DNA of 44,987 nt from an uncultured Saprospiraceae bacterium (GCA_938008185.1 CALLLR010000067.1:1-44987), one strand, 5' to 3'; shown: positions 1-7,888, counted from the first letter of the stretch. Numbers and translations are program-made. The notes: a model not told the origin generated them from the letters alone.

Positions 1-590
1 TGATCAATTTTTTCGTTAGAACCAGTCGTGGCAAATACTTGTGCACCTGCCATTCGAGCAAACTGTAACGCAAAAACAGACATCCCACCCGTCCCTTCGA
101 TCAGTACCGAATCACCGGGTTTGAGCTGACCCTCTACGATCAGCGCGCGCCAGGCGGTAAGGCCCGCGCAAGGGAGCGTAGCGGCGGCCGCATACGTGTA
201 ATTGTCCGGCATAGCGGTGACAGCGTTGACGGGTAAGACGGAATATTCGGTGGCGTAGCCGTCGGTCGTTTCGCCGGAAATGCGTTGGGTGTTTGCTACG
301 GTCGGAGCACCGTGTTGCCAATCCGAAAAAAAGAGCGACATGACTTTGTCTCCTTTTTTCCAACGGGTTACGCCCGTACCGACTGCATCTACGACTCCTG
401 CTCCGTCGGACATTGGGACCCTGCCTTCCGCGACGGGCAGCACGCCTTTGGCGACCAGATAGTCGTGAAAATTTAAAGAAGTAGCGTGCCAGCGAACACG
501 GATTTCTCCGACGGCGGGATTGGGCGTAGCTTGTTCTATCAGCTTGATCTTTTCGAGTCCTTCACCTGCTTTAATTTGGATACATTTCAT
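1..590 (-). CDS. MDR-family zinc-independent NAD(P)-dependent alcohol dehydrogenase/quinone reductase (C-terminus beyond window)
   Basis: About 196 N-terminal residues are present; the gene runs off the left edge. I read the protein directly from the minus strand, starting at the ATG whose complement is 588-590 (MKCIQIKAGEG). The N-terminal GroES-like domain shows the typical order of an opening strand, SLNFHDYLVAKG, then a GAGVVDAVGTGVTRWKKGDKV segment. The nucleotide-binding part begins near residue 145 (AAATLPCAGLTAWRAL) and reaches the dinucleotide loop around residues 163-175 (IEGTGGMSVFALQFARMAG). The cysteine and histidine ligands of catalytic zinc seen in classical alcohol dehydrogenases are not in the expected early positions, which favours the zinc-independent quinone-reductase-like branch. 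Substrate cannot be told. A TATCTTTG box lies just upstream, and the next gene upstream on this strand ends at a terminator, so it is probably transcribed alone. Confidence 0.85.
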   Translation of the reverse strand, partial: MKCIQIKAGEGLEKIKLIEQATPNPAVGEIRVRWHATSLNFHDYLVAKGVLPVAEGRVPMSDGAGVVDAVGTGVTRWKKGDKVMSLFFSDWQHGAPTVANTQRISGETTDGYATEYSVLPVNAVTAMPDNYTYAAAATLPCAGLTAWRALIVEGQLKPGDSVLIEGTGGMSVFALQFARMAGAQVFATTGSNEKID

Positions 591-607
591 TCGAATGGAT
601 TTTACGA

Positions 608-638
608 CAAAGATAAGGGTTTACCGGGCGTTAGCCAA
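608..638 (-). promoter_or_regulatory. Bacteroidota-type promoter of the MDR oxidoreductase
   Basis: On the minus strand a TATCTTTG -7 box (complement of 608-615) is preceded, after 20 nt, by a TTG -33 box (complement of 636-638). This agrees with the Bacteroidota housekeeping promoter pattern TTG-N19-21-TAnnTTTG. Transcription would begin near 602, giving a leader of about 12 nt before the ATG at 590. Confidence 0.6.
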
Positions 639-721
639 AAACACTATTATTTTAGAATAACACCTATTTCGAACATGAATGAAACTTCCGAATTCCGGTC
701 GCGGGCTTTTGCCGTAAGGCA

Positions 722-756
722 CAAAAAAACCGTAGCCTTCCAGAGAAAGTTACGGT
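722..756 (-). terminator. Rho-independent terminator after the small lipoprotein gene
   Basis: Read on the minus strand, ACCGTA pairs with TACGGT across a 16-nt loop (729-756) and is followed directly by seven T residues. It lies 21 nt past the stop codon of the lipoprotein gene and separates it from the MDR gene. A T-run at 761-766 gives weaker potential on the plus strand. Confidence 0.65.
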
Positions 757-776
757 CTCATTTTTTATAAAAAAAT

Positions 777-1151
777 TTATTGTCTTTCTAAAGTAAGTGG
801 AAAGCCAAATGCGGTAATTGTAACTTCGTCACAAGTAAAATCAGTAACCTCAAAAGTAGCGTCGCTTGAGAGTGATCCATTAGAGGCTGTAACCAGTAGA
901 TTACCATCTGAATCAATCTCCCAGGTTTTTTCATCGTATGCCACACCGTTAGCTTCAAAAGAGAAAATAATATCATCCGGATCTATCAGGGTGCCATCCG
1001 CTTGAAATTCAGCCGAGTCGGAGGTAAGCGCGTAGCTCCAGGTTCCAACCATGGTTTCTGCCAAAGAGCCGGGTTCACAATCGCCTCCACAGGAAGAAAA
1101 TCCAAAGAGAAGGATAAAAGAAAAAATTGATAAGTTAAGTAAATTTTTCAT
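777..1151 (-). CDS. Small secreted lipoprotein, lipocalin-like
   Basis: This 124-residue protein opens with a lipoprotein signal peptide: a basic start, a hydrophobic stretch to about residue 17, and the lipobox GFSSC with Cys21 as the lipidated residue. Next come GGDCEPGSLAETMVGTWSY and a series of short alternating strands rich in D, S and T. The phrase MVGTWSY near the mature N-terminus is common in Bacteroidota lipocalin-like lipoproteins, where a small beta-barrel follows the anchor. No catalytic motif is visible and the ligand is unknown. The Gly-Gly-Asp after the cysteine could act as a surface-export signal, but that cannot be decided here. It follows the conserved helical gene after 34 bp and ends at a terminator. 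Confidence 0.7.
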   Translation of the reverse strand: MKNLLNLSIFSFILLFGFSSCGGDCEPGSLAETMVGTWSYALTSDSAEFQADGTLIDPDDIIFSFEANGVAYDEKTWEIDSDGNLLVTASNGSLSSDATFEVTDFTCDEVTITAFGFPLTLERQ

Positions 1152-1185
1152 TTTTTAGTGCGTTTATTGTTTAATAATTTAATTA

Positions 1186-1653
1186 TTACTCTTTTAATTC
1201 TTGTAAATAGTCATACTGTAAATCCTCGTGCAATTTTCCAATCGCTGTACGGATCACTTTCTGCTGTTGTAGATACATATTTTTCAGCACCCGACTTCGA
1301 TCAATAGAAGGTTGAAAAGCGCGAAGACGTTGACAAAAATAGATTAACAAAATGACTTCGGTTTCTTTATTCCCGGAATACCGGATATATTTTTTAATCA
1401 TCCGGAGAACCTTCCGAATTCCTTTTTTTATAAAAAAATAATTCTTCCGGTTAATTTGTTCCAGTTCGTAATCAATCTCTCCTTTGACACTATCAATGTA
1501 GCTTTCTTCGTCGCCCGCTTCGAAAAGCAGATAGGTCAGCAACTCTTTATTTTCTTTTTTAAAACGAGAAAGCCGGAGACAGAGTACCACCAAATCCGGT
1601 TGGGATAATTCGGAGAGCGCAGTTTTTATTTCTTTGGCAGCAGCAGCTTTCAT
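1186..1653 (-). CDS. Conserved helical protein of unknown function
   Basis: A 155-residue protein with no signal peptide or membrane segment and a composition typical of a soluble alpha-helical protein (many K, E and L). The N-terminal part (KEIKTALSELSQPDLVVLCLRLSRFKKENKELL, split here by eye into two helices) looks like conserved Bacteroidota proteins of similar length that carry no name. The middle is strongly basic (FFIKKGIRKVLRMIKKYIRY, residues about 72-91), which could bind nucleic acid or acidic lipid; this is a guess from charge alone. The ATG at 1653 is the natural start, because the sequence just upstream is a short tandem-repeat tract. It may share a transcript with the lipoprotein gene downstream (34-bp gap). 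Confidence 0.7.
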   Translation of the reverse strand: MKAAAAKEIKTALSELSQPDLVVLCLRLSRFKKENKELLTYLLFEAGDEESYIDSVKGEIDYELEQINRKNYFFIKKGIRKVLRMIKKYIRYSGNKETEVILLIYFCQRLRAFQPSIDRSRVLKNMYLQQQKVIRTAIGKLHEDLQYDYLQELKE

Positions 1654-1665
1654 TGTTAAAGAAGT

Positions 1666-1809
1666 GTTGAATTGTTGAATCGTTGAATCGTTGAATCGTT
1701 GAATCGTTGATTTGTTGACTTGTTGATTTGTTGAACTTGCCCGACTATATCACGCGGACAAGTCGTCGAATTGTTGATATGGATATTAATATTGGATAAT
1801 CAATATTCA
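1666..1809. repeat. GTTGAATC octamer tract followed by an AATATTGGAT tract, 3' side of the ABC-F gene
   Basis: Positions 1666-1739 are a tandem array of the 8-bp unit GTTGAATC with drifted copies (GTTGATTT, GTTGACTT) at its right end. After a short GC-richer stretch (1740-1772) comes an AT-rich tract containing TTGATATGG and AATATTGGATA (about 1773-1809). The same two tracts in the same order and orientation occur on the other side of the ABC-F gene at 3727-3786. Confidence 0.8.
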
Positions 1810-1811
1810 TT

Positions 1812-3683
1812 TTATACATCCGCCAGTTCCATCCAGCGTTCTTCCTTCTCTTCCAGTTTCTTTCCGACGTCACCCAGTTCAATAGACAGTTTTTCGATCT
1901 CTTTGGCTTCCAGATTTGGATTGTTGAACATCGCCATGATTTCTTTTTTCTTTGTTTCCAATTTTCCTATTTCCTTTTCAAGCTTACCGAGTTCTTTGCG
2001 TTCCAAGTAAGTGAGTTTACGTTCTGTGGATTCGGGTTTGGTGACTTTCTCGGTTTTAGGACGATTAGCGCGGGCAGTACGTTCGGCTTCGAGGACGCGT
2101 TGTTTTTCCAGATAGCGATAATCGGTGTAATTGCCATTATAATCGCGAATCACGCCGTTGCCTTCCATGATAAAAAGATGATCCACCAGTTTGTCCATAA
2201 AATACCGGTCGTGCGAAACGATAATTAAACACCCTGGAAAATCCATTAAAAACTCTTCCAGAATATTTAAAGTCAAGATATCCAGATCGTTGGTCGGCTC
2301 ATCGAGAATTAAAAAATTAGGATTTTCCATGAGTACCGTCAACAGATACAAACGACGGCGTTCTCCCCCACTCAACTGCGATGCATACACTTGATGTTGT
2401 TCCCGGCTAAATAAAAATCGATCTAACAAATTGATGGCGGAAAGCTTTTGCCCTTTAGCCAATGGAATAAATTCGGCCACGTCTCTGACCACATCAATTA
2501 CTTTTTTATCTTCCTCCAGATTAATTCCTTCCTGATCATAATACCCAAAAACAACGGTATCTCCAATCACGACCCGACCATTATCCGGACGAATTTGCTT
2601 AGTTAATAACTGTAAAAATGTTGATTTCCCAACACCGTTGTTACCAACAATTCCTACCCTTTCATTTTTCTTAAATTTATAAGTAAAGTCTTTTACCAGA
2701 TTTAGTTCTCCGTAGCTTTTGCTGATGTTATGTGCTTCGAGAATTTTACTACCGAGTCGGGCACCTTTGATCTCAATCCGTAAATCTTCATTATCTGCCT
2801 TTTGTGAGGCTTTCTCTTCAATTTCGTAAAATTTGTCTTCACGGGATTTGGCTTTTGTTCCTCTCGCCTTCGGTTGTCGACGCATCCACTCTAGCTCCTT
2901 TCGCATCAATTTTTTGGTCTTATCCAATACCACGGCGTCATTCTCCTGTCGCATGGCTTTTTTCTCCAGATAATCAGAGTACGAGCCTCGGTATTTATGG
3001 AGATTACCACGATGTAGCTCTACGATCGTGTTACAAACTTTTTCTAAAAAATAACGATCGTGCGTAACCATAAAAACCGTCAATTTAGAATTACTCAAGT
3101 AGTCTTCCAGCCATTCGATCATCTCCAGGTCCAGATGGTTGGTAGGCTCATCCATGATGACAAATTCGGGTTCGTCGATAAGCAGTTTGGCGAGGGCCAG
3201 GCGTTTGCGTTGTCCTCCGGAAAGCGTCGTTATTTTTTGGTCGAGTCGTTCTATTTTTAGTTTAAATAAAATTTCCTTGATCTGCGCCTCAAAGTCCCAG
3301 GCTTTTAAGTCATCCATCTCGGCGAGCGCCGCCTGCAGGGTCGTTTCGTTGGTCGGATTTTGTAAGGCTTCGTTGTAGGCACGGGTAGCTTTAACCATTT
3401 TATTTTCAGAATCAAAAACGGCCTGTATAATGGTCTGATCTTCCGGAAACGAAGGATCTTGTTCCAGATACCCCGTACGAATATGTTTGGCTTTAATTAT
3501 CTTGGCTACCTCCCCCTCGGTAGGTTCCAGTCCGGCAATTAGCTTTAACATCGTTGTTTTCCCGGTACCATTCTTAGCAACCATCGCGATCTTGTCTCCC
3601 TGACTAATTTGTAAATTCAGATTTTTAAAAAGGATTTTTTCGCCGAAAGTTTTGCTGACATTTTCAAGTGTAAGATAATTCAT
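1812..3683 (-). CDS. uup: ABC-F family ATPase, Uup-like
   Basis: A soluble protein of 623 residues with two ABC ATPase domains in tandem and no membrane segment, as in the ABC-F class that acts on ribosomes. The first domain has AKNGTGKTT (Walker A, about residues 36-44), LSGGQRKR and FVIMDEPTNHLD. The second has GNNGVGKST, LSGGERRR and FLILDEPTNDLD. The linker between them is long and highly charged, as expected for the P-site tRNA interaction motif. The C-terminal ~70 residues (YLERKELGKLEKEIGKLE onward) form the coiled-coil tail seen in Uup. I start at the ATG at 3683 (MNYLTLENVSKTFGEK). The frame is open for 40 codons further upstream, but that part covers a repeat and a promoter. ABC-F proteins clear stalled ribosomes or protect against antibiotics; the Uup assignment rests on the tail. 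Confidence 0.85.
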   Translation of the reverse strand: MNYLTLENVSKTFGEKILFKNLNLQISQGDKIAMVAKNGTGKTTMLKLIAGLEPTEGEVAKIIKAKHIRTGYLEQDPSFPEDQTIIQAVFDSENKMVKATRAYNEALQNPTNETTLQAALAEMDDLKAWDFEAQIKEILFKLKIERLDQKITTLSGGQRKRLALAKLLIDEPEFVIMDEPTNHLDLEMIEWLEDYLSNSKLTVFMVTHDRYFLEKVCNTIVELHRGNLHKYRGSYSDYLEKKAMRQENDAVVLDKTKKLMRKELEWMRRQPKARGTKAKSREDKFYEIEEKASQKADNEDLRIEIKGARLGSKILEAHNISKSYGELNLVKDFTYKFKKNERVGIVGNNGVGKSTFLQLLTKQIRPDNGRVVIGDTVVFGYYDQEGINLEEDKKVIDVVRDVAEFIPLAKGQKLSAINLLDRFLFSREQHQVYASQLSGGERRRLYLLTVLMENPNFLILDEPTNDLDILTLNILEEFLMDFPGCLIIVSHDRYFMDKLVDHLFIMEGNGVIRDYNGNYTDYRYLEKQRVLEAERTARANRPKTEKVTKPESTERKLTYLERKELGKLEKEIGKLETKKKEIMAMFNNPNLEAKEIEKLSIELGDVGKKLEEKEERWMELADV

Positions 3684-3687
3684 TCTA

Positions 3688-3695
3688 CAAAGATA
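3688..3695 (-). promoter_or_regulatory. TATCTTTG -7 box, probable leaderless start of the ABC-F gene
   Basis: TATCTTTG on the minus strand ends only 4 nt before the ATG at 3683. With transcription usually starting about 5 nt after this box in Bacteroidota, the message would begin at or next to the start codon. No good TTG -33 box is seen at 19-21 nt spacing. Confidence 0.45.
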
Positions 3696-3726
3696 ATCGT
3701 TTTTGAGCGGTGAGGGGCGCTTCGCT

Positions 3727-3786
3727 TGTTGAGGTGTTGAATCGTTGAGGGCACAATCAATATTGGATATTGAATATTGGATATCA
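3727..3786. repeat. GTTGAATC/AATATTGGAT composite repeat, 5' side of the ABC-F gene
   Basis: A short GTTGAATCGTTGA tract (within 3727-3749) is followed by CAATATTGGATATTGAATAT and a further TGGATATC (3754-3786). It is a direct, shorter copy of the composite at 1666-1809, so the ABC-F gene lies between two directly repeated tracts. Confidence 0.75.
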
Positions 3787-3812
3787 TCATTCCTTAATCT
3801 CAAAATAAAAAC

Positions 3813-5012
3813 TTACGATCGTACATCGTGCAAAGCCACACTCGCTCCTACCCAATCTTTATCCCGATTGTACTTTACACCGACCATCTCGCCTTTGCTG
3901 AGCCGTACCAGATTATTAACTACTTCTGGGCGGGCCGCCCCTTTTTCCCAGACCATAAGCATTCTGATTTCGCATTTAGCGGGATCGTTCGCCGTTTGAA
4001 TAGCTGGTTGATATTTAACTTTCTTTTGTAAAATAAAATGTTCCGGGTTGGTTACTTTTTCGACAGCTTCTTTTGTTACATTGATAATGACACCACTACC
4101 AGAAAAAGAAAAGAGTGGTTTTAATACGTAATTATGTAAATCATCCGGAATGGTTTGGAGGTCACTCAGGAAGGAACAATAAGGATTGTATTTACTTTTG
4201 ATGAGCGGCATCGTGTGCTTACTAATCCGGGAAAACCAATGGGGATGACCGATAAATTGGGCGTTGACTTCATCCGATAAGGAGTATTCTCTGATGAATT
4301 CCGGACGTCTTTCCAGCTCATCAAAAATGATCCGGTTATATATTTTTTCGACACCGATTTTTTGACCTTGTTCGTTGACATAATATAAATCTTTACCTGA
4401 TTTTTTAATTTCGCTGATACATTTAATGGGTGTTTTGATGGCGGCGTTGGTCGCATAAAAATCAATGGCGGTAGCCTGGTGATGAGGATCAATTTCCAGG
4501 AGCACCACATTTTCAGGATTACTGCTTCCAACAATTAGGCTACGCAATTTTTCGATATATTTTTCCGCATTTAATCCACCAAAAAAAGACTGATAATAAT
4601 CCGGGATATCGTAAGCCGTTCTGAAGCTACGCGCTAATAATTCCTGAAAAAAGTAGAGTGTTGGGAAGCCTTGTATCTCGATGAGTTGCGGAATAAGATT
4701 CCCATTCCCATCATCACAAATCCCAAAGTCCAGTTGTAAAAAAGTAGTGTGGTCATCTTCTCCCGGTACTTCCTGTCCTGGTAAAATAGCCGCCTGAGAT
4801 TTTTGTTTAAAATCTGAATCCAGTAATGTTTCGCTGATTTCTTCGCAAGCTTCGAGCAGCTGTGTACGCAGTTTCGGCGTTAAAAAAATGGGGGTTTCGC
4901 TGATCCTGAAAGCAGGCTCGTGATTATGAGCAGCCGAAATAAGGTCTTTTAGTTTTATATACCGTTCGGGCGAAAATTGCTGATTGAATAACTGTCGTTG
5001 AGAAGCGTGCAC
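3813..5012 (-). CDS. ATP-grasp-type ligase-like protein of unknown substrate
   Basis: A 399-residue soluble protein. The C-terminal half carries an ATP-grasp-like pattern: NYVLKPLFSFSGSGVIINV (residues about 294-312, with Lys298 and a small-residue loop), then ILQKKVKYQPAI, CEIRMLMVWEKG (Glu348, Arg350) and VVNNLVRLSKGE (Asn366/367), the sort of Glu/Arg/Asn set that holds ATP and magnesium. The N-terminal half has FLQLDFGICDDGNGN and PQLIEIQGFPTLY (about 91-120), a phrase that recalls circularly permuted ATP-grasp and glutathionylspermidine-synthase-like enzymes. Such enzymes join a carboxylate to an amine using ATP; the substrates here are unknown. No ATG fits: the frame opens at a GTG (complement of 5010-5012). 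It is the last gene of the minus-strand cluster, 208 bp after the amidotransferase-like gene, with a family C repeat in the gap. Confidence 0.65.
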   Translation of the reverse strand: MHASQRQLFNQQFSPERYIKLKDLISAAHNHEPAFRISETPIFLTPKLRTQLLEACEEISETLLDSDFKQKSQAAILPGQEVPGEDDHTTFLQLDFGICDDGNGNLIPQLIEIQGFPTLYFFQELLARSFRTAYDIPDYYQSFFGGLNAEKYIEKLRSLIVGSSNPENVVLLEIDPHHQATAIDFYATNAAIKTPIKCISEIKKSGKDLYYVNEQGQKIGVEKIYNRIIFDELERRPEFIREYSLSDEVNAQFIGHPHWFSRISKHTMPLIKSKYNPYCSFLSDLQTIPDDLHNYVLKPLFSFSGSGVIINVTKEAVEKVTNPEHFILQKKVKYQPAIQTANDPAKCEIRMLMVWEKGAARPEVVNNLVRLSKGEMVGVKYNRDKDWVGASVALHDVRS

Positions 5013-5059
5013 GCGTGTTTTGTTTTATTTGTAATAACGAGTCTAGCTCGACTTTAGCC

Positions 5060-5215
5060 AAATTCGGCGGTTGGCTTTTAGCATTTGGCTATTGACTTTC
5101 TAAAACGTGAGGAAATTAATGATTTTAAGTAGTTGCCCTAATTTAACTCGACCGTTAATAAAGTTATTTTATATGCATGTATACAGAGAGGCCGGTGGCT
5201 AATAGCTAATCCAGA
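5060..5215. repeat. GGCTAATAGC-type inverted word repeat (family C)
   Basis: The gap between the ATP-grasp-like gene and the amidotransferase gene holds GGTTGGCTTTTAGC and TTTGGCTATTGA on one side (about 5068-5094), then CTTTCTAAAACGTGAGG, and at the far side GGCCGGTGGCTAATAGCTAA (about 5190-5209). The words and their layout match the tract at 37444-37528, including an xxTTxxAACGTG core. Nothing else is recognisable in this 207-bp gap. Confidence 0.55.
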
Positions 5216-5220
5216 ACACT

Positions 5221-6033
5221 CTAAACCGTAACCAATTCCAGCGATCGGACCGCTTCGTCCAGAAAGTTGGGCAGAATCGTATCGTAAGTCAGAGGAATCG
5301 CCTGAGGATCATTTAAGTCTTCCATCATCTGATCAAATTTTTCCTGACCGTGTTCTGCGACAATTACGGTTTTATTTTCCGGTTTGCTAAAATGAATCAA
5401 CATTCCTTCGGGATCTGCTTCGGGATGAAACTGCACACCAAACATCTCCTCCGAAAAACGTACCGCCATGATGGCCCGTTCGAGCGGAATATGCTCGCGA
5501 ATTTTTTCGAGCGCCATAATTTTAGCACCCATTTCTAAAAACATATCATAATCCGGCTGTACTACCTGCCAAAATCGAAAATCAGCCGCACAGAAAACAT
5601 CAGACAACTGTGCAAAAAACCGTTCCTGTTTTCCGGCTTGGGTCTTATGAACCGGAGTAGTTCCAAAAGATCTTGATTTTCTGGGAAGCACTCTCGCTAA
5701 ATCAAAATGATCACAGGCCATCTGAAAGGAATGACAGATAAAAAAAACATATTTTTTAGTTCCTTTTTTACTGCGGTTTATCTCCCAGAGTTTATCGATC
5801 AGATCAAACAGTTTTTTATTCCACACACCGTCGCCATCTAGTGGACTACCCGGCCCACCACTACTGATATAAACATCACAATCAGTTCCGGGAAGCTCCG
5901 CTTTACCACGTACATCAAAAACCTTCCAATCAAAATGCTCCTGGTAACGATCTACAATATTTTTAATCGCTCGCATTCCCTGATTGGGTTCACCGTCGTA
6001 AAGATCCAAAATCGCTAATTTGCCTTTTTTCAT
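5221..6033 (-). CDS. Class I glutamine amidotransferase-like protein
   Basis: A 270-residue protein with the class I (GMP-synthase-like) amidotransferase fold: KLAILDLYDGEPNQGM at the N-terminus, ISSGGPGSPLDG as the oxyanion-side loop (about 57-67), Cys100 in FFICHSFQMA, and His203/Glu205 in GVQFHPEADPEG. The full Cys-His-Glu triad is therefore present. The nucleophile elbow departs from the usual GxCxGxQ: both glycines are replaced (F98 and S102) while Gln104 is kept. I start at the ATG at 6033 (MKKGKLAILDL); the open frame extends 18 codons further, but that part looks non-coding. No synthetase domain is attached, so it would supply ammonia to a partner or hydrolyse a gamma-glutamyl-type bond itself. 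It sits between two ATP-grasp genes, 106 bp after the upstream one. Confidence 0.8.
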   Translation of the reverse strand: MKKGKLAILDLYDGEPNQGMRAIKNIVDRYQEHFDWKVFDVRGKAELPGTDCDVYISSGGPGSPLDGDGVWNKKLFDLIDKLWEINRSKKGTKKYVFFICHSFQMACDHFDLARVLPRKSRSFGTTPVHKTQAGKQERFFAQLSDVFCAADFRFWQVVQPDYDMFLEMGAKIMALEKIREHIPLERAIMAVRFSEEMFGVQFHPEADPEGMLIHFSKPENKTVIVAEHGQEKFDQMMEDLNDPQAIPLTYDTILPNFLDEAVRSLELVTV

Positions 6034-6139
6034 CTTTAAATATTTTATGGTGTTTAATAAACTGTAACCCCAAGTAAGTTTGATCAACTTGGATTACATT
6101 GTATTTAAAGGACACCTCTTCTTTCAAAGATAAACAAAT

Positions 6140-7120
6140 TTACTTGCGTTTGGCCGTTCCCGCTTTCACTTTTTTGCCTTGGACTCCTTGCCGGACAAAA
6201 GTTCCCCAGGTCAGATTGTCCCCACCAGCTTTGTGTGCTTTGGCTTTTTCGATGGCCATGTTGGCTGCGTTTTCAACGACCCACTCAAAATTAGCTTCGC
6301 CTACGGAGGTGAGTTCTGCATCGGGAGCAGGATTACAAAAATCAATCGCATACGGAATACCATCTCTGACCGCTAGTTCGACCGTATTAAAATCATACCC
6401 CAAAGAATGATTTATTTTAAGAACAATATCCGTCATTTTTTTGAGCATCTTTTTCTCAATTGGCTTGGGATCCATGACGTACCGCAGGTGGTGTGGATTA
6501 CGTGGTTCGTATTCCATAAAATGGATGTATTTTCCACCGAGACAATAAATTCGGTAGTAGGCTTCAAACTGTATTTCTTCCTGTAACATCATGACCAGCT
6601 GTCCGGTTTCGCTGTGTGACTTCCAGAGATCTTCCTTACTTTCTAACTTATAAACATTCTTCCAACCACCGCCGGAGAACGGTTTCATGTAGGCTGGAAA
6701 GCCGCCGATATAGTCAAATATTTTTTCCCAGTCCATGGGATATTTCATATTCCGAAAAGAGTTAGCATTCGTGTCCGCAGGCATTTCATTAGATGGCAAG
6801 AGGACGGTCTTCGGAACGGGTACGCCAATTTTTTCCATCAGACAATTATTGAAAAACTTTTCGTCAGCGCTCCACCAGAAAGGATTATTGAGGACCGCGG
6901 TTCCATTGAGCGCAGCATTTTTCAAATACGCACGGTAATACGGCACGTCCTGCGAAATTCGGTCAATAATGACCGCATAGCCCGTATCTTCTCCCTGCAT
7001 CAATTCTTCGGCGTGCAATAGTTCTGCTTTTACACCAGATACCTTTTTACTGTTTACACGTTCTACAAATGCTTCCGGGAAGGTGTTTTCTTGTCCGAAT
7101 AAGATTCCTATTTTTTTCAT
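6140..7120 (-). CDS. ATP-grasp ligase (RimK/Ddl-like), unknown substrate
   Basis: A 326-residue soluble protein. MKKIGILFGQENTFPEAFV opens a Rossmann-like pre-ATP-grasp domain. The ATP-grasp core shows FPAYMKPFSGGGWKNVYKL (Lys146 and the 149-152 glycine loop), VMMLQEEIQFEAYYRIYCLG (about 176-195) and FNTVELAVRDGIPYAIDFCN (Glu248, Asp260, Asn263), the metal- and ATP-binding set of the family. Automated pipelines would probably call it D-alanine-D-alanine ligase, but the usual Ddl substrate motifs are not evident and the neighbours are not cell-wall genes. I therefore infer a peptide- or amide-forming ligase of a dedicated pathway. The C-terminus (QGKKVKAGTAKRK) is a short basic tail. It lies 57 bp downstream of the esterase gene, consistent with one operon. 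Confidence 0.8.
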   Translation of the reverse strand: MKKIGILFGQENTFPEAFVERVNSKKVSGVKAELLHAEELMQGEDTGYAVIIDRISQDVPYYRAYLKNAALNGTAVLNNPFWWSADEKFFNNCLMEKIGVPVPKTVLLPSNEMPADTNANSFRNMKYPMDWEKIFDYIGGFPAYMKPFSGGGWKNVYKLESKEDLWKSHSETGQLVMMLQEEIQFEAYYRIYCLGGKYIHFMEYEPRNPHHLRYVMDPKPIEKKMLKKMTDIVLKINHSLGYDFNTVELAVRDGIPYAIDFCNPAPDAELTSVGEANFEWVVENAANMAIEKAKAHKAGGDNLTWGTFVRQGVQGKKVKAGTAKRK

Positions 7121-7177
7121 GTTATTGTGGGTATTTTCTTTTCTTATTATGTTTTAAAAAATAAAATATTTGCTTGA

Positions 7178-7888
7178 CTACGAATGAATCGTACTTAAGT
7201 AGTGAGGAAACATTTCTCGCCAGGTCGGCCAGTCGTGTTTACGTTCGGGACGTAGATCCAGCCAGTGGTTGATTCCTTTTTCATTCAAAATATGAGATAG
7301 CTTCAGATTCGCATCTTTACAAATATCCCAATCTGAAGTACCCAGAATAATTTTCAGGTTGTACAAATTATCATTTTGCATGCCGGGCAGATAATCCACA
7401 GGATTGTTAAAATAAACATTATCATTATAAAAACCATCGAGAAAAGTCTTGATATCAAAAGCGCCACTCATAGTAAACAGGTGACTCACCAAATGAGGAT
7501 GCCGAAAGGCAAAATTGGCCGCGTGGTACCCTCCAAAACTCGCTCCGGTAACCGCTACTTTTCCTACCCCGGTATTCCAGCGAATCTTCTCTACGATTTC
7601 ATCTTTCACCATCTGATCGTACCACATATGATTTTCTACTCGCTTGGCAGGATGAACGCCTTTGTTGTACCAACTGTGTTTATCAATACTATCCGGACAG
7701 TAAATCTGAATCAATCCTTCGTCAATAAACCACTTAGCTGAATCGATCAGCTTAAAATCTTTACTCTCGTGATACCGTCCCATCGTACTCGGAAAGACAA
7801 TTACCGGATAGCCCCGATGTCCAAATCGCAACATTTCAAAATCCATACTTAAAGCCGGGGAATACCATTTATAATAATTTTCCTGCAT
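7178..7888 (-). CDS. Esterase/lipase-superfamily alpha/beta hydrolase (COG4947-like)
   Basis: A 236-residue soluble alpha/beta hydrolase. The nucleophile elbow is VAVTGASFGGYHAANFAFRH with Ser117 in GASFGG. The acid is probably Asp186 or Asp188 in ILGTSDWD, and the base His218 in RPERKHDWPTW. The opening MQENYYKWYSPALSMDFEML, then GYPVIVFPSTMGRYHE, resembles the small esterase group COG4947, related to esterase D and enterochelin esterase. No signal peptide, so it should act in the cytoplasm. It is the first gene of the minus-strand cluster with two ATP-grasp ligases and an amidotransferase, and is divergent from another esterase at 8054. Likely substrates are esters or activated acyl groups made or used by that cluster; this is inferred from context. 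Confidence 0.8.
   Translation of the reverse strand: MQENYYKWYSPALSMDFEMLRFGHRGYPVIVFPSTMGRYHESKDFKLIDSAKWFIDEGLIQIYCPDSIDKHSWYNKGVHPAKRVENHMWYDQMVKDEIVEKIRWNTGVGKVAVTGASFGGYHAANFAFRHPHLVSHLFTMSGAFDIKTFLDGFYNDNVYFNNPVDYLPGMQNDNLYNLKIILGTSDWDICKDANLKLSHILNEKGINHWLDLRPERKHDWPTWREMFPHYLSTIHS

Noticed and set aside
1666-1739. Possible CRISPR array
   Set aside because: The repeat unit is only 8 bp, contiguous and without spacers; no cas genes are nearby.
3684-3803. N-terminal extension of the ABC-F reading frame by 40 codons
   Set aside because: It covers the GTTGAATC/AATATTGGAT repeat and the TATCTTTG box and has no resemblance to ABC-F sequence; the ATG at 3683 opens directly on the domain.
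6140-7120. Assignment as D-alanine-D-alanine ligase
   Set aside because: The ATP-grasp core fits, but Ddl-specific substrate motifs are not evident and the neighbours are not cell-wall genes.
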